This document shows positions 11,301 through 23,600 of a stretch of 46,928 bases of DNA, one piece after another. Source of the DNA: Hofstenia miamia (lineage: Eukaryota; Xenacoelomorpha; Acoela); contig SCFE01000073.1 in the NCBI GenBank assembly GCA_004352715.1, forward strand, positions 568,109-615,036, written 5' to 3'. Positions within the stretch are counted from its first letter, which is position 1, and each line of letters begins with the position of its first letter. Made by a program: the position numbers and the translations under genes. Under the pieces are notes generated by a model. The model was not told the origin of the DNA and ran no database searches. It saw nothing but the letters and a program-made list of their open reading frames with translations.

Positions 11301-14300
11301 CTTTAGCTCGTGAGCTTTATATTCATGCCACTGTAACGTTTTGTTTTTTTAAGCACCCCATTGAGCTATGTTTAGGTAATTCCAATTCTGTTTTGTTTCC
11401 ATTTAATGGGTTTGTATTTGAATTTGTAAAGTCGTTCCGTCGAATTTTGGTTAGTCGGCACTACATCATACTTCTGTCACGATTTGATTTAACCTGGAAT
11501 AGCGCAAAATCTGTGTTATGCCAGAGTTATATTTGACAATTTCGAACTTTCCATTAACATTATCAATTGAAATCAATTGGTGTAATAATTCATATGATAT
11601 CAAATCAAACTCAAGTCATTCATTTGATATCGAAACATTGATATCTATGCGGATCCATGTAAGCCCAACCTTGCCTTGTGTATGCTATTGCAAGACGCAC
11701 TGTATCAATTTATATACACAGCACATTGTGTATTATAGCAATTTCTTTATGCCTTTTTGCATAGAAAAAGCTTTAAAGTTCGACATGTTAAATCCAATTA
11801 GTGAAATTTCCCATCTCTAGTATTGTTTTCTTCAGTAAAAATTTACCTATTCGCTTTTAGATTTGTCAGATGGAGCCGGACAACGCGGAAAACTTTGATA
11901 TGCTGGCGTTTTTATACTTTTTTCAAGGACAAATATTTTTTGATGAAGGGCTTTTCCCGGAAGCGTTAGAGTCATTTTCGCATGCTGCAGAAATGAAGCC
12001 TGACGTTGTCGGGTATCACACCCGGTAAGCATTTCATTTGCATTTAAAATCCCTAATTCAAGATTTAAAACAAAACCTAGAAATTAATGCTTTTGCTCTT
12101 ATTTAGGACAATTGCATGCTTGGCCTCCCTCTCCAGACATGGTGAATGCTTAGCACTGGTGAACAAGCGGTTAGAAAACGAGACAGACAACGCTGACCTT
12201 TATGTAATGAGAGCTCGTTTACACGATATGTTTGGAAACGTATATTCATGTTTATATTCGTCGCATTTAATAAACTAGTTTAGGCTACATTGTGCTACTA
12301 TGATGTTAAAGATGCACTGGCTTTGGAACCCAACAAAGAAGAAGCTTTGAAATTGCAAGAAAAACTACTTAACGATGGAGAGAATTATAAGGTTTAGCTT
12401 TTATATATATCGCTATGTACTTACCAAAATGCTCAAAAACATACATAGCGACATATCAAGTTGTACATATGACATATAAAATATAATTAGAGAAATTTTG
12501 TGCAAAAAAATTGCTGTATGACTATGGATGGTCGTTAATTACCATATTTATTAAAATTCTAAAAATGTCTATGCAATATACTCATAATTTGCCAACTTTC
12601 GGCTGAGTTATTCACTACATCGTTGAGAAATTATAGAATTATATTTAGGCTGCCTTTTTAATAAAATTTATCTTTCTTCTAAAACAGGGCTTCTCATAGT
12701 AGTCCGTACATCCACGGCCACCACTGTGGGCGTGATAATCATATTATGATTATATTTTTAAAAATAAATCTAGCTTGTAAATTTCGGTATAAATAAATTT
12801 CACAAAGTGTACATGTACATAAGCGACAGTTATAGTATGCTAGGCGTACATAGCGACATAATATAACTATATATAATTGTTTCACAGTTGTAAATTTTCA
12901 GGTATTTCATGTTTGTAAAAGCATGTCTTTACTACATGATGTAATAGAATTAACTTAATCAGGTAGTTGTCCAATGGCGACACTTCTCGTATTAATCACT
13001 CCAATTAATTAGGTTGATGAAATCGTGTAGTTAAGACTTAGTCTAACTTTATTGGCCGTAAAAATTTAAAACAATGAAATGTATATTGTCAGCCACGTTA
13101 ATATTTATTATGCTCACCAATCATAAGATTACAGTCCCCATGAAATTTTTTTTACCATTGTCCGTATTTATACGAGGAGTACATAACCTTGCCAAATACT
13201 GATATCAAAATCCTGAATGATTTTGCAATTATTCTTTAAGGGATAAGGTTTTGTATTAATATATCAATTGGATGCTGGAAATACAGACTTGTCAACGAGC
13301 CGTTCCGTGCTTGAGCACTGCATTGGATTATAACGAACCAAAAAATAGCCTTTATTAAGCCAAGCAAATTGTTATGCTTTATAATTTGTTTATGCAGATT
13401 TTTCTTATTTTTTCATTCAATAAACCTTTTTATATCCTATTTAAAATGTTTATTAAATAATAGAAAGAATTATGTCGAAAATTCTGAGAGCGCAATATTT
13501 TTTAAAAAATATCGAGCTAAAACGAGCCTAATTGAATAGCTTATATGTGGCGTGCCGAGCTTAAAAATTTCGGCTTGTTGACAATTCTGGTCATATATAA
13601 CAACACGTTCCTTGTGTCCATAGATTGAGGATGTCTTCACAAAAGGGGAAATAAGAACCCTACAGCGAAGGCCTCTGACAATCGAAAAACTGATTTCGAT
13701 TTATATGAAAATGGGTTTTATACGGTTATAGGGAATATTAAACTCATAAAATATTAGCTGTCAAAAATCAATTTACGTATATTTCACAATTTTTAAGGCA
13801 TAATTTAGCCGCATATTGTTGACGGCTTTTTACAAATGAAAATCCGAACTCTGGGTTTGACTGTATAAAGCGCTAAATATTTTCTCAGGTCGTTTCATAT
13901 TTTTTTAGACCAAGTTTGAACCTGGTTTATTCATACTAACTACGATAAAAAATTTTAGGTTTTACATAAAATAAAATGTTAAGCATGATCAAAATCATTT
14001 CTTTAGGGTATGATTCTATAATGTTCAATTGCATGCTGGAACTTATGAGAACTTTTAATTAGTTATAAAAATCAATTATTCAGCTTACTAAAAAGTGTGA
14101 TTAGGACTGAGAGTATAAAAAGTATAATACTATTCACTGTGTTACAATTACTAGTGGAAATCCAAAATGTATTTGTTATTTAATAGAGGCAATATATTTT
14201 TCAAAAAATAAATATGTAAGAATGGAAACGAAATATCTTTAGAGATAAGTCGTATTTATGACATAAAATGAAGTTCGCCAACGTTCCTTTGAATTCGTTA

Positions 14301-14601
14301 TAAGCGGAAAATTCTTCTTTTAATTTTTTTTTATTTTTTATTTTGCGTTAAATACTTTTATTGTAAATTTCTATTTTTGAAAAGACAATAATTGTTAGAG
14401 GTAGACTTGTGTTCTTGGTGCACTGATATATAAAATATCAAAGCGTTTTGTCTATATATATATANNNNNNNNNNNNNNNNNNNNNNNNNNNNNNNNNNNN
14501 NNNNNNNNNNNNNNNNNNNNNNNNNNNNNNNNNNNNNNNNNNNNNNNNNGTAGACTTGTGTTCTTGGTGCACTGATATATAAAATATCAAAGCGTTTTGT
14601 C

Positions 14602-14641
<40 letters not shown>

Positions 14642-17600
14642 CCAATTTTCATTTATTGGAAAACACTACCCAGCACTGGTATGTAATATTTCAGTGCACA
14701 ATATGATTTCGTTTTAGAAACAAGCAATTCTCCTTATACTTCAGAACAAACTGAAAGAGGCTCTTTCTCGCATAAGTCAAGCTATTGACTGCAATCCCTC
14801 AGTTGCTGAATTTCACATACTCAGGTACTACTTTAGCTAAACCTTCGTTTACTTGACATGCTCCTTAAGCGTCACAATATGCTATTGAATTCAGCTTAAA
14901 TCTTCAAACTTGTCTTTAGTTATACTTTACTTTAATTAAAAATGACCTGTACTGATAATGGTAGTTCACCGTCGCATACATATTTTATTTCATTTTCAAT
15001 AAATAGAATTAATTTTACAATTTCACGTAGACAGGTACTTTAATTAAAGACTGTAATCGATTACTTTTAAACAGTTGCCAGATGACGTCTCGCTTGAGTT
15101 GTTCCCGCTATAATGCTATATGAACTGACTACTGCCTAAATCTACATGATTCATCGGCGGACAGTAAATATAACCGAGTAAATTGCTTTTAGATAACGGT
15201 TTTATGGGATTTAATTCCAATTGTTCTCTAATGTAGAAATGAGTGCGGCGCGGTGTACCGTTGTAGCAATTTGCACAATTGGGATGGTTAGAGGTAGAAT
15301 TATAACAACTTGCGGTGGCATAGAAGTTATGCGTTTTTTGTTTTAGGATTTAAAATTTCGATGTATTTCTCAAGAAAAATGTGTCTGAAATAAAATTTAT
15401 AGATTTCACATTCAAAATATTAATAGCCATTTTTGCATATTTCATGGAAAATTGGATACTACTCTAATAAAATTGGATGAGTTGACAAGATGCCCAAGAA
15501 TTGTTTTTTAAGCTTTTCTACGGATGATCCATAACCCTAACAACAATTTAGAAATATCTATATTTTCTTACGAAGTTATAAATCGACTACGTTGCAATAT
15601 TTTATTTATTTCTGTGGTTTTCGTTAAAAAACGCACATTACAGTGGTTAGTGGTGAAGATTTTTTCTCTACTGTGGAAAATGTTTCTATAAAGCTTGTGC
15701 CGCGCTCATCTCTACTCTAGTACGTTACTTCATAAATTAAGCTTAAACAATAGAACTAATTTGACAGAGTTATATTCAATAGATAATTATTCTATTATAT
15801 TTTAATACTGGTAGTATTAATGTATACTGTATTTCAGGGTAATGTTGTCGCTATAATTTTTACAGGGTTGATTCGAGCATATGTTAATAATCGAAGAACA
15901 CAACTTGGAGTAGTGTTTATTGAAGCCATTGAATTTTTAAAATGGGTTCTTTATAAATTGATTCCACACAAATAACTTGTTTCTTTTCATTCAAATAATT
16001 TATTTAATAAACTATAAGCTACACAAAAAAGTGTTAAAAGAAATTGTAGTTTGGCGTGGGTATCAAAGTACATAGACTTCAGTATTCGTGGACTCTGAGA
16101 AGTAGTCTTAAAATTTAAGTTCATGCAATCATTTTAAAAAACAGTAAGATGTTTTTATCAGAGCTGCAAATAAGTCAGGACTCAGGAAATGAAGATACAA
16201 CACATTCTGTTTATAATCCTATCCTGTCCTGGTTAGCCAGATTTTCTACTGCCAAATTCACTGTTATTAGATTTGAGTTACACGTCGAATTTATTATGAA
16301 AAACAAAAGAACTGAACTAACCTGTTTACATGAATGCTAGTGATGGATCTACTGTTTCTACGTACTTAGTCTACGAACGTACTACACTAGCATTTAACAT
16401 AGCCTACGTCAACTCACTGTGATCAATCACATATACAATGCACACACAACCACTTCAAAGCTAAGTCGGGGTTACTCTACCAGTCAACGGACTGAAGAGT
16501 GGGTGGCAACAGATCAGCTCTGGCACTTCCCCTAGAAGTGTGCTAGCCGGCTTAATCATGCTTGTCCTCTGGCGACCCCTGGCACGCAGAGTGCTGATCT
16601 GTGTTGAGTCTGATCAGCAGAGAGTGAAGCCGAAGGCCGAGCTTCATGAGAGGGTTGCGCCTCTCTACAGCTTTCGCCAACCAAGGCTACTAACTGAGGT
16701 AACTCGTGAGCACCTACCGTCTGCCTGTTATAGAGATTCTGATTATTTAGGAGATATTTATACACTTGTAGTGCAAAGCACCAAGTGACGTCCTAAAATC
16801 TCAGTAACTTAGAATGTCGGATCATAACTAAANNNNNNNNNNNNNNNNNNNNNNNNNNNNNNNNNNNNNNNNNNNNNNNNNNNNNNNNNNNNNNNNNNNN
16901 NNNNNNNNNNNNNNNNNNNNNNNNNNNNNNNNNNNNNNNNNNNNNNNNNNNNNNNNNNNNNNNNNNNNNNNNNNNNNNNNNNNNNNNNNNNNNNNNNNNN
17001 NNNNNNNNNNNNNNNNNNNNNNNNNNNNNNNNNNNNNNNNNNNNNNNNNNNNNNNNNNNNNNNNNNNNNNNNNNNNNNNNNNNNNNNNNNNNNNNNNNNN
17101 NNNNNNNNNNNNNNNNNNNNNNNNNNNNNNNNNNNNNNNNNNNNNNNNNNNNNNNNNNNNNNNNNNNNNNNNNNNNNNNNNNNNNNNNNNNNNNNNNNNN
17201 NNNNNNNNNNNNNNNNNNNNNNNNNNNNNNNNNNNNNNNNNNNNNNNNNNNNNNNNNNNNNNNNNNNNNNNNNNNNNNNNNNNNNNNNNNNNNNNNNNNN
17301 NNNNNNNNNNNNNNNNNNNNNNNNNNNNNNNNNNNNNNNNNNNNNNCGCAAAGCGACGCGCCCATCAAGTATTGGCTCAGCGTCTCCGCTTCTCCAGGAA
17401 CCACCACGAGGAGGTTACTGTCTAGGACGATTCAGGCATAGCCCTTTCGGTTCCCCAAAGCTAAGTAATGCTTCTGCCACTGAGCTGTGCATGGGCCGCA
17501 TTTTTTCGATCCTGGTCCTGCACAGCCGAGAGCATACTTGGTTATTTAAAGGAGGCTATTTGGCACCACCATCTACTATATTAAAAAAAAACTCATACCA

Positions 17601-20600
17601 GCGCTGGCCCAACGACCTACTTACATTTCTGCTCTTACCGTAGCATTACGAAGTTATCTAAAATGAGGTTCAACATATTTAGTGCTATATTCTCCCTTCA
17701 ATAGTTTTATTGATAAATAATAGCCTGATTAGCCTATACTGATTTAGCCTGATCTAATACAGTTGATTAAGCCAACTTTAGCATATCTGTAGTGCTTGCG
17801 TAAATTTTAACCCGAAATTACACACAATTAATTAACTAAAGACAACAGTTTTTTGTTCATTAAAGTTTATAGAGGTGCTTATTCTCGTTTGTTTGAATAC
17901 TCCAATACCTCCATAATCTATTCGGAAAGTGTAACTTATATAAATTTGATTATCGTGGGGGTATGTATGATGGCTTGGTGATTGGGTATAAAGAACTTTG
18001 CTTATAATTTCGTATTAAGAATTCTTTACTATTGTAAGACATTGGATATATTAGGAGTTCGAAATAAGTTCTACAAAGTTCAACTGAATCTTGAGCTAAC
18101 TTCCTTATTTAACTACAAAATCGTGTCATGCTTTTCCATAGGTAAGACTTGCAGGATAAGATTTTCATCTCAGCCAAATTAGACCAATTCTTAGCATAAC
18201 AGGATTTTCATCTCTGAATCGCTATTTAAAAATAAATGAGTACATTTTTAGAGGGGCTTTATACAGAAGACTGAACAATTTTGATGCAGCAGTTGATGAC
18301 TTCTTAATCGCATTGGACAAGTCGAATCATGACGAAGAATCCGCAATCTTTGCAGATGCTATGAATCAACTGGTTCTCTCCTACAACGATTTTGCTATTG
18401 TCTGCTACAAAAAACGCCACTTCAATGAGGCAATTAAGCTTTTAAACAAAGCAATCAAAAGCAAGAAGCAAGAAAAGGGATTATACATTAATCGAGGCGG
18501 TATGCTATTTTTTCTTTGCACAATGAAAATGAATCAACAGTTATTTTTAATTTGACGTTGACATTGAAAAGTGCACAAATGGAAATGAAAACTTTATTTG
18601 TAGTTTAAGCGGTAGTCTGTATTCTGCGACAGTGGTTGTTAATCTTTCTTTGACTGTGACCCTTAATGCTATTTCCAATATGGTGGCGACCCTCCAACTA
18701 AATTTTTCCTGTTATGAATACTTAATGTTAAAATTGTGGACAACTCTCTCAATATTTTACTTATTAGGACAGTTTGGTATCATTTTAGACGCATTTTCCA
18801 GTGTAAACCAAAGATCCAAGCTTCTAGTGACATGCGAAATTTGACTGATTTATTGAAAAAAATTACATAATTCCGAGGAACTATGCCACACCTGGCAAAT
18901 TGTTTTTCAACCGCGAAGGGGTCGCGAGCCACAGATTGAGAACCGCTGTTTCAGAAGTTCACTTTGTAATAATTACTGAAAATCAGCTAAGCTTTGCTCC
19001 CGAAACTAACTGTTTACATTGTACTCTTTTTCTGAAATATGATGTAATGTACTTTTAGTTATGTTTATTGCTATTTACTGTAAATGATTGACATCATTGT
19101 TTTCATGTTCACATTTTTTATTCAAAAAGCCTTTTATATTTTGTTTGCATTGACAATGTTAAAGAATGCAAAACTGTCTTTTAATTCCATTCAATCGGGT
19201 TGAAGCGTTTGTATCCAACTATAGTTTATTAGTCTATTTGTCACCAACGCAGGTGGTGTTTTATAAATCTTTAATTTTAATTGAACTTCCTTCAAAATGT
19301 CTACAAGACGTGATTGAGTGTTAATGTAATGTTTGTTTGCATATTTTAGAAACATGTCGTCACGTACGAACACTCCCACTGAATTTATAATGAAATTTTT
19401 CGTGTTTTTTTTAAATGTGAGTGTTAGGAATAGATCGCAATACCGCGCACTCCTAATGTGTAACCATTTCAACTTCACATTCAAAACGTTCTCCAAACAT
19501 ATTCAACTAATTTTATATTATTTTTCATATTATAAATCATATCGATCATAGGGATTCATTGTGGATTTTGTTTGCATAAACTCAATGAATTTTAAATCAT
19601 GTCATCATATATTACCGCTTTTCCTGTAAATATCTGTTTTATCAGAAACTAAGCAATCTTGTATGAGTGCGTTGATGCTTTTCATAGGCATAGATTAATC
19701 TTAAGCGTGTGAACGGTTGTTGAAACTTTTGTGGCCCTTTTTGAAATAGAACGGGTTAGTTAGAAACAGTGGTGCGTTTAGGGGAGGGCGCCCTTTCTTT
19801 TTGGGGCCAACTGCGAACACGTAATTAAAATGTTCTCTTTTCCCGTAAATTGAAGATAGTTCACTTTCACTCAAGATGTCATCAATCGATTTGCTACAAA
19901 AACAGACGATTGCATTTTGTGTAAACATACTTTTGTTCAAAAAAATTTCTGTTTACAATTTTTTCTGTAAAAATAGGTGCCAGCCTCCCCCCCCCTTTTT
20001 AAAAATCCTAAGCGCGCATCTGGTTAGAAGTGATTTTTCATTCCAGATCTAAATTCAATTTGCAGCATTATCGGTCAGAGTAAAATTGTTTTTTGGGTTT
20101 TGAATTCTCTGTATTTGGTTGATATATTTCCTAATCGTTTGTGCAAAAGACCGGTGACTGATTCCTTGATAATTGAAACTACTGATAATAGATTTGTTTG
20201 AAGATTTATGGAATTTCAAATAGCCTTAGTTTAAGTTAACAATAACTGTCGCATTGATTAACAAAAGTAAGCATTCATGCACGGTTTGTTTGGTAAAAAC
20301 TAATGTAAGACTACAACGAATTATTTAGAAGACTTGATGTGTTGTGTTGCACTCCTATTCTTATCGAAATCTTTACATTTTGAATTATTTTCATTTCAAC
20401 TGATTTTTTTTATCTTAGAAACCAAAATAACTAAACATATTGTCTTTCTCTAGCACTGCTGTCTTATCTAAAATCGAATGTTCAACTTTACGAGTTTTAT
20501 CTATTTTTCATCTATAAACATAAGAAATTGGAGTTTTGTTTCTTGATTTGTGTTTCCTTCTTAAGGCCCATAATTAGAACAGTTACCGTATATGTCGACA

Positions 20601-23600
20601 TTAGATAAAAAAAAGTTAATTGTAAATTAATCTGCGAATAACTCTTGCTAAACGTTATAATTTATTTAATTTTAGACTGTTTTTTTCAAACAAAAGAGTA
20701 CCATTTCGCACTCGCAGATTATCAACAAGCTTTGGAAATGGATCCCGATGATTGGGAAGTAAAATCCCGTATTGCAAGTAATTTCAGCTTCATATTTTAT
20801 CTCTGATGTCTGATATGTTTAAATGCAGTATTTTGAATTCAAAATTTTCAATTTATATCAATTCATAGTTAATGGTATAGTTTTAAATTTATGAACGTGA
20901 GTTTCTGAGTTTTTCTGTATAAGTTCAGCAGGTCAAACCAAAACCAAGCATAAAAACCTATAATTTTAGTTAAAAGTTATTTGTAAATTCAAATATATTT
21001 TAAAGTATACTGCAAATTAATTGACACCCCTAATTCTTACACATGTTTAAAGTATATATATTTTTGGTCAGAAAATTATAACTGGTTTTAATAGCAGTTA
21101 TGTGCAAACGGTTCTGCTTTTACTTTAATTATTTACATATTTAATACACCACGCACTCATTCAGAAAAAAATTTTTCTGATCAACCAACGTTTAATTGTA
21201 AGTGCATTTCATTATCTCGAGTTTGGCATAAAAACTTATCCTTACTACAGTGAAACATCCTAACAAGGTTATAAGGTCAATGTGCTAGCAAACCACAGGC
21301 AAATATATCGTCTCTTGTCTACAATTATATATTTATGCAGGGAACTTTTCCACGCAGGTAAAACCGACAATCATGTTTAAAATTTAATAACCTCAATGTC
21401 TTAAAGTGGGCAGCCAATTCGCTTCACCTAAGCCACTCGAAACATTTTGGACTATTATTAGGCAACGATAGAAAAGCGAAGCACTTAAGACCAAACAAAA
21501 ATATAAAAGTCTGTTGTAGAAACTTGTAAGACACTCATCTGGCCCATGCCTTTAGTAGTTGCTGCAGTAATAAAGTTATTGTCGCAAAGGGTGTTTACAT
21601 GTTTTAGCACATGGAAATGTTCGCTTTTTTGTTATCTCCAGTTTTCTCTTTAACATTCTATATCTTGTCAGCTTAGTTAAACGTTTTTACATCCTTTCTT
21701 CATAAAATATTGTTATTAAAATCTGTACAATTGTTGCGAACAGCACAAATTCTAAAAACATAACCGGTGTTTATTTGTCTAACTTTTTGGATTTTATTTA
21801 GTACTTTTCAATGAATTTGCAATAATGGACTACTTTGAACGTCGTTATTTGGAAGCTGAAAAGAAGTTCACTCTTGCCATCGACCACAATCCCAAAATTG
21901 CACAATTTTACATTTCCCGCGCACGTGTGCGATATCTTATTAACGTATGTATTAATAAGCACATCTGTGCTAAATGTATGAAGCGTTTTTTACATCTATT
22001 TCTTTTGCCGTTTGAGACTGCTTAATTTAGGAGAAGAGCGGTGCTCAAATTGATTTGCTCTGTGCAATAAGCATTGATCCAAACAGTGAGGAGATTTTTT
22101 CGTTAATTCCGCGTTTATTTCCGGGAAAAAGTATCTCAGATATTTACCGAAGTCCGCTTTTTAATGACACAAAGCGTGATCTGCAAAAGTTATTTCAAAG
22201 CCAGTCTCCCCCAGTCAACAAACAGTTAAGGTTGATTAGATTATTTTATTTTTAGTTAATTTTACATAATATTGTTGCCGTTTAAAATTGAATTTTAACA
22301 GCAAAAGGAGTATTAACTATTTAATGTTTGTGTGCAACAATCCAAATGTACTAGATTTAATCAATTCATTATATAGTTCACATTTTAAATAGTCATCCTT
22401 TTCAGGAGTATAAGTAATATTTCAATTGGAAGAGAATTCCCTTGAGGTATTCCAAGATGAACCGCTCCAGACGATGAGTTGCATTTCGTAAATAACACTT
22501 TTTGGGACCACCCAAAAATAGATGGTTGAAGCCAATACCAGTAATCTTGCGCATCAGTGATTATTTATATCAGAATAAGGTTGCCAGACAGCACTCTATT
22601 AAATGACGATGAACATTTACAGAAGAAACATAAACGGGCGGCTTGATTATGACTATCAAGTTTAGAGAGTATCCAGTTTATTATGTATATAATAGCATCG
22701 ACAGTACTGCGATTGGGTTAATAAGCAAATTGCAAGACCAATACTAGAATGAGAATATAAACGTTTTTCAAAATTCCTTGCAGGTTCAAGAGTAAGAAAA
22801 TGTTTCTCCACATTAGCATCAAGATTACTTTACTTCAATATAGCAGCAGCATAATCAGGCTGTTTCCAACAACATATGTTAACAGAAGGCAACAAGATGT
22901 AGACATGATACTGTTTTAATTTAGACTTATCTAAAGGAGAATATTAAAATGATTTGAAGAATCGAGATAAATTAGTATATGCACAATCTAAGAAATACTC
23001 TGCTGGGTAAAACTTCGGGTGATCTACACTATTTATAAAACCAAAAAACTCATGGGCTTTAAGCTTAGAAGTATTAATACCATCGATGGCAACACTTAGG
23101 ACAATTTTATTTTTTTAGTTAATCGGTTTCCCGGCAAGTTTCATAACTTTTGACTGAGAACTCGTATGGATACCAAAATTTTTCAGATAGTAGATTTTTT
23201 ATTAGGCTACATCTTTATGTAAAAATCTCAGTTAAATCACATTTCAAAATTTTTATTTTAAAATTTTTGTAATTACAATTTTAATTAATTTTGCAATAAT
23301 TTTCACCGACTTTCAGCCAAATTTTTTGTATTATAGTGAGTTTTAGCAGAAGTTTTTCTATCCGGAAAAATCATTTTTTGAATCTAGGCCTCAAAAAGGA
23401 AGCTCTGTGGATATAACTTTTTAAAATAGCTTGTGAGAAAAATTTTAATGATCAATATATTGTTAAACCACCCATATTGAGCTACTCTTGGTAATTGAGT
23501 TTATCTTTTCATGATAAAAAATTTCATCGGATTTCCAAACTCTAATTAATGAATTAAATCATCGTACTCCGAGTAGATAAGAATGATTAGTCACCATCCA

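Larger units (their letters stand above)
18500..20675 (+). other. TTC16 intron 7
   Basis: Contains two hAT-type MITEs of different families (18630-18948 and 19767-20022). I see nothing else beyond AT-rich spacer. Confidence 0.6.

Noticed and set aside
11030-11820. Small plus-strand frames in TTC16 intron 2
   Set aside because: No splice-consistent ends, no domain, AT-rich codon content like the surrounding intron.
12685-12760. Lone hAT-like end CAGGGCTTCTCA
   Set aside because: No inverted partner or target duplication was found.
17400-17500. tRNA gene on the minus strand
   Set aside because: Only an A-box-like segment is present; no cloverleaf with a proper B box and acceptor stem could be drawn.
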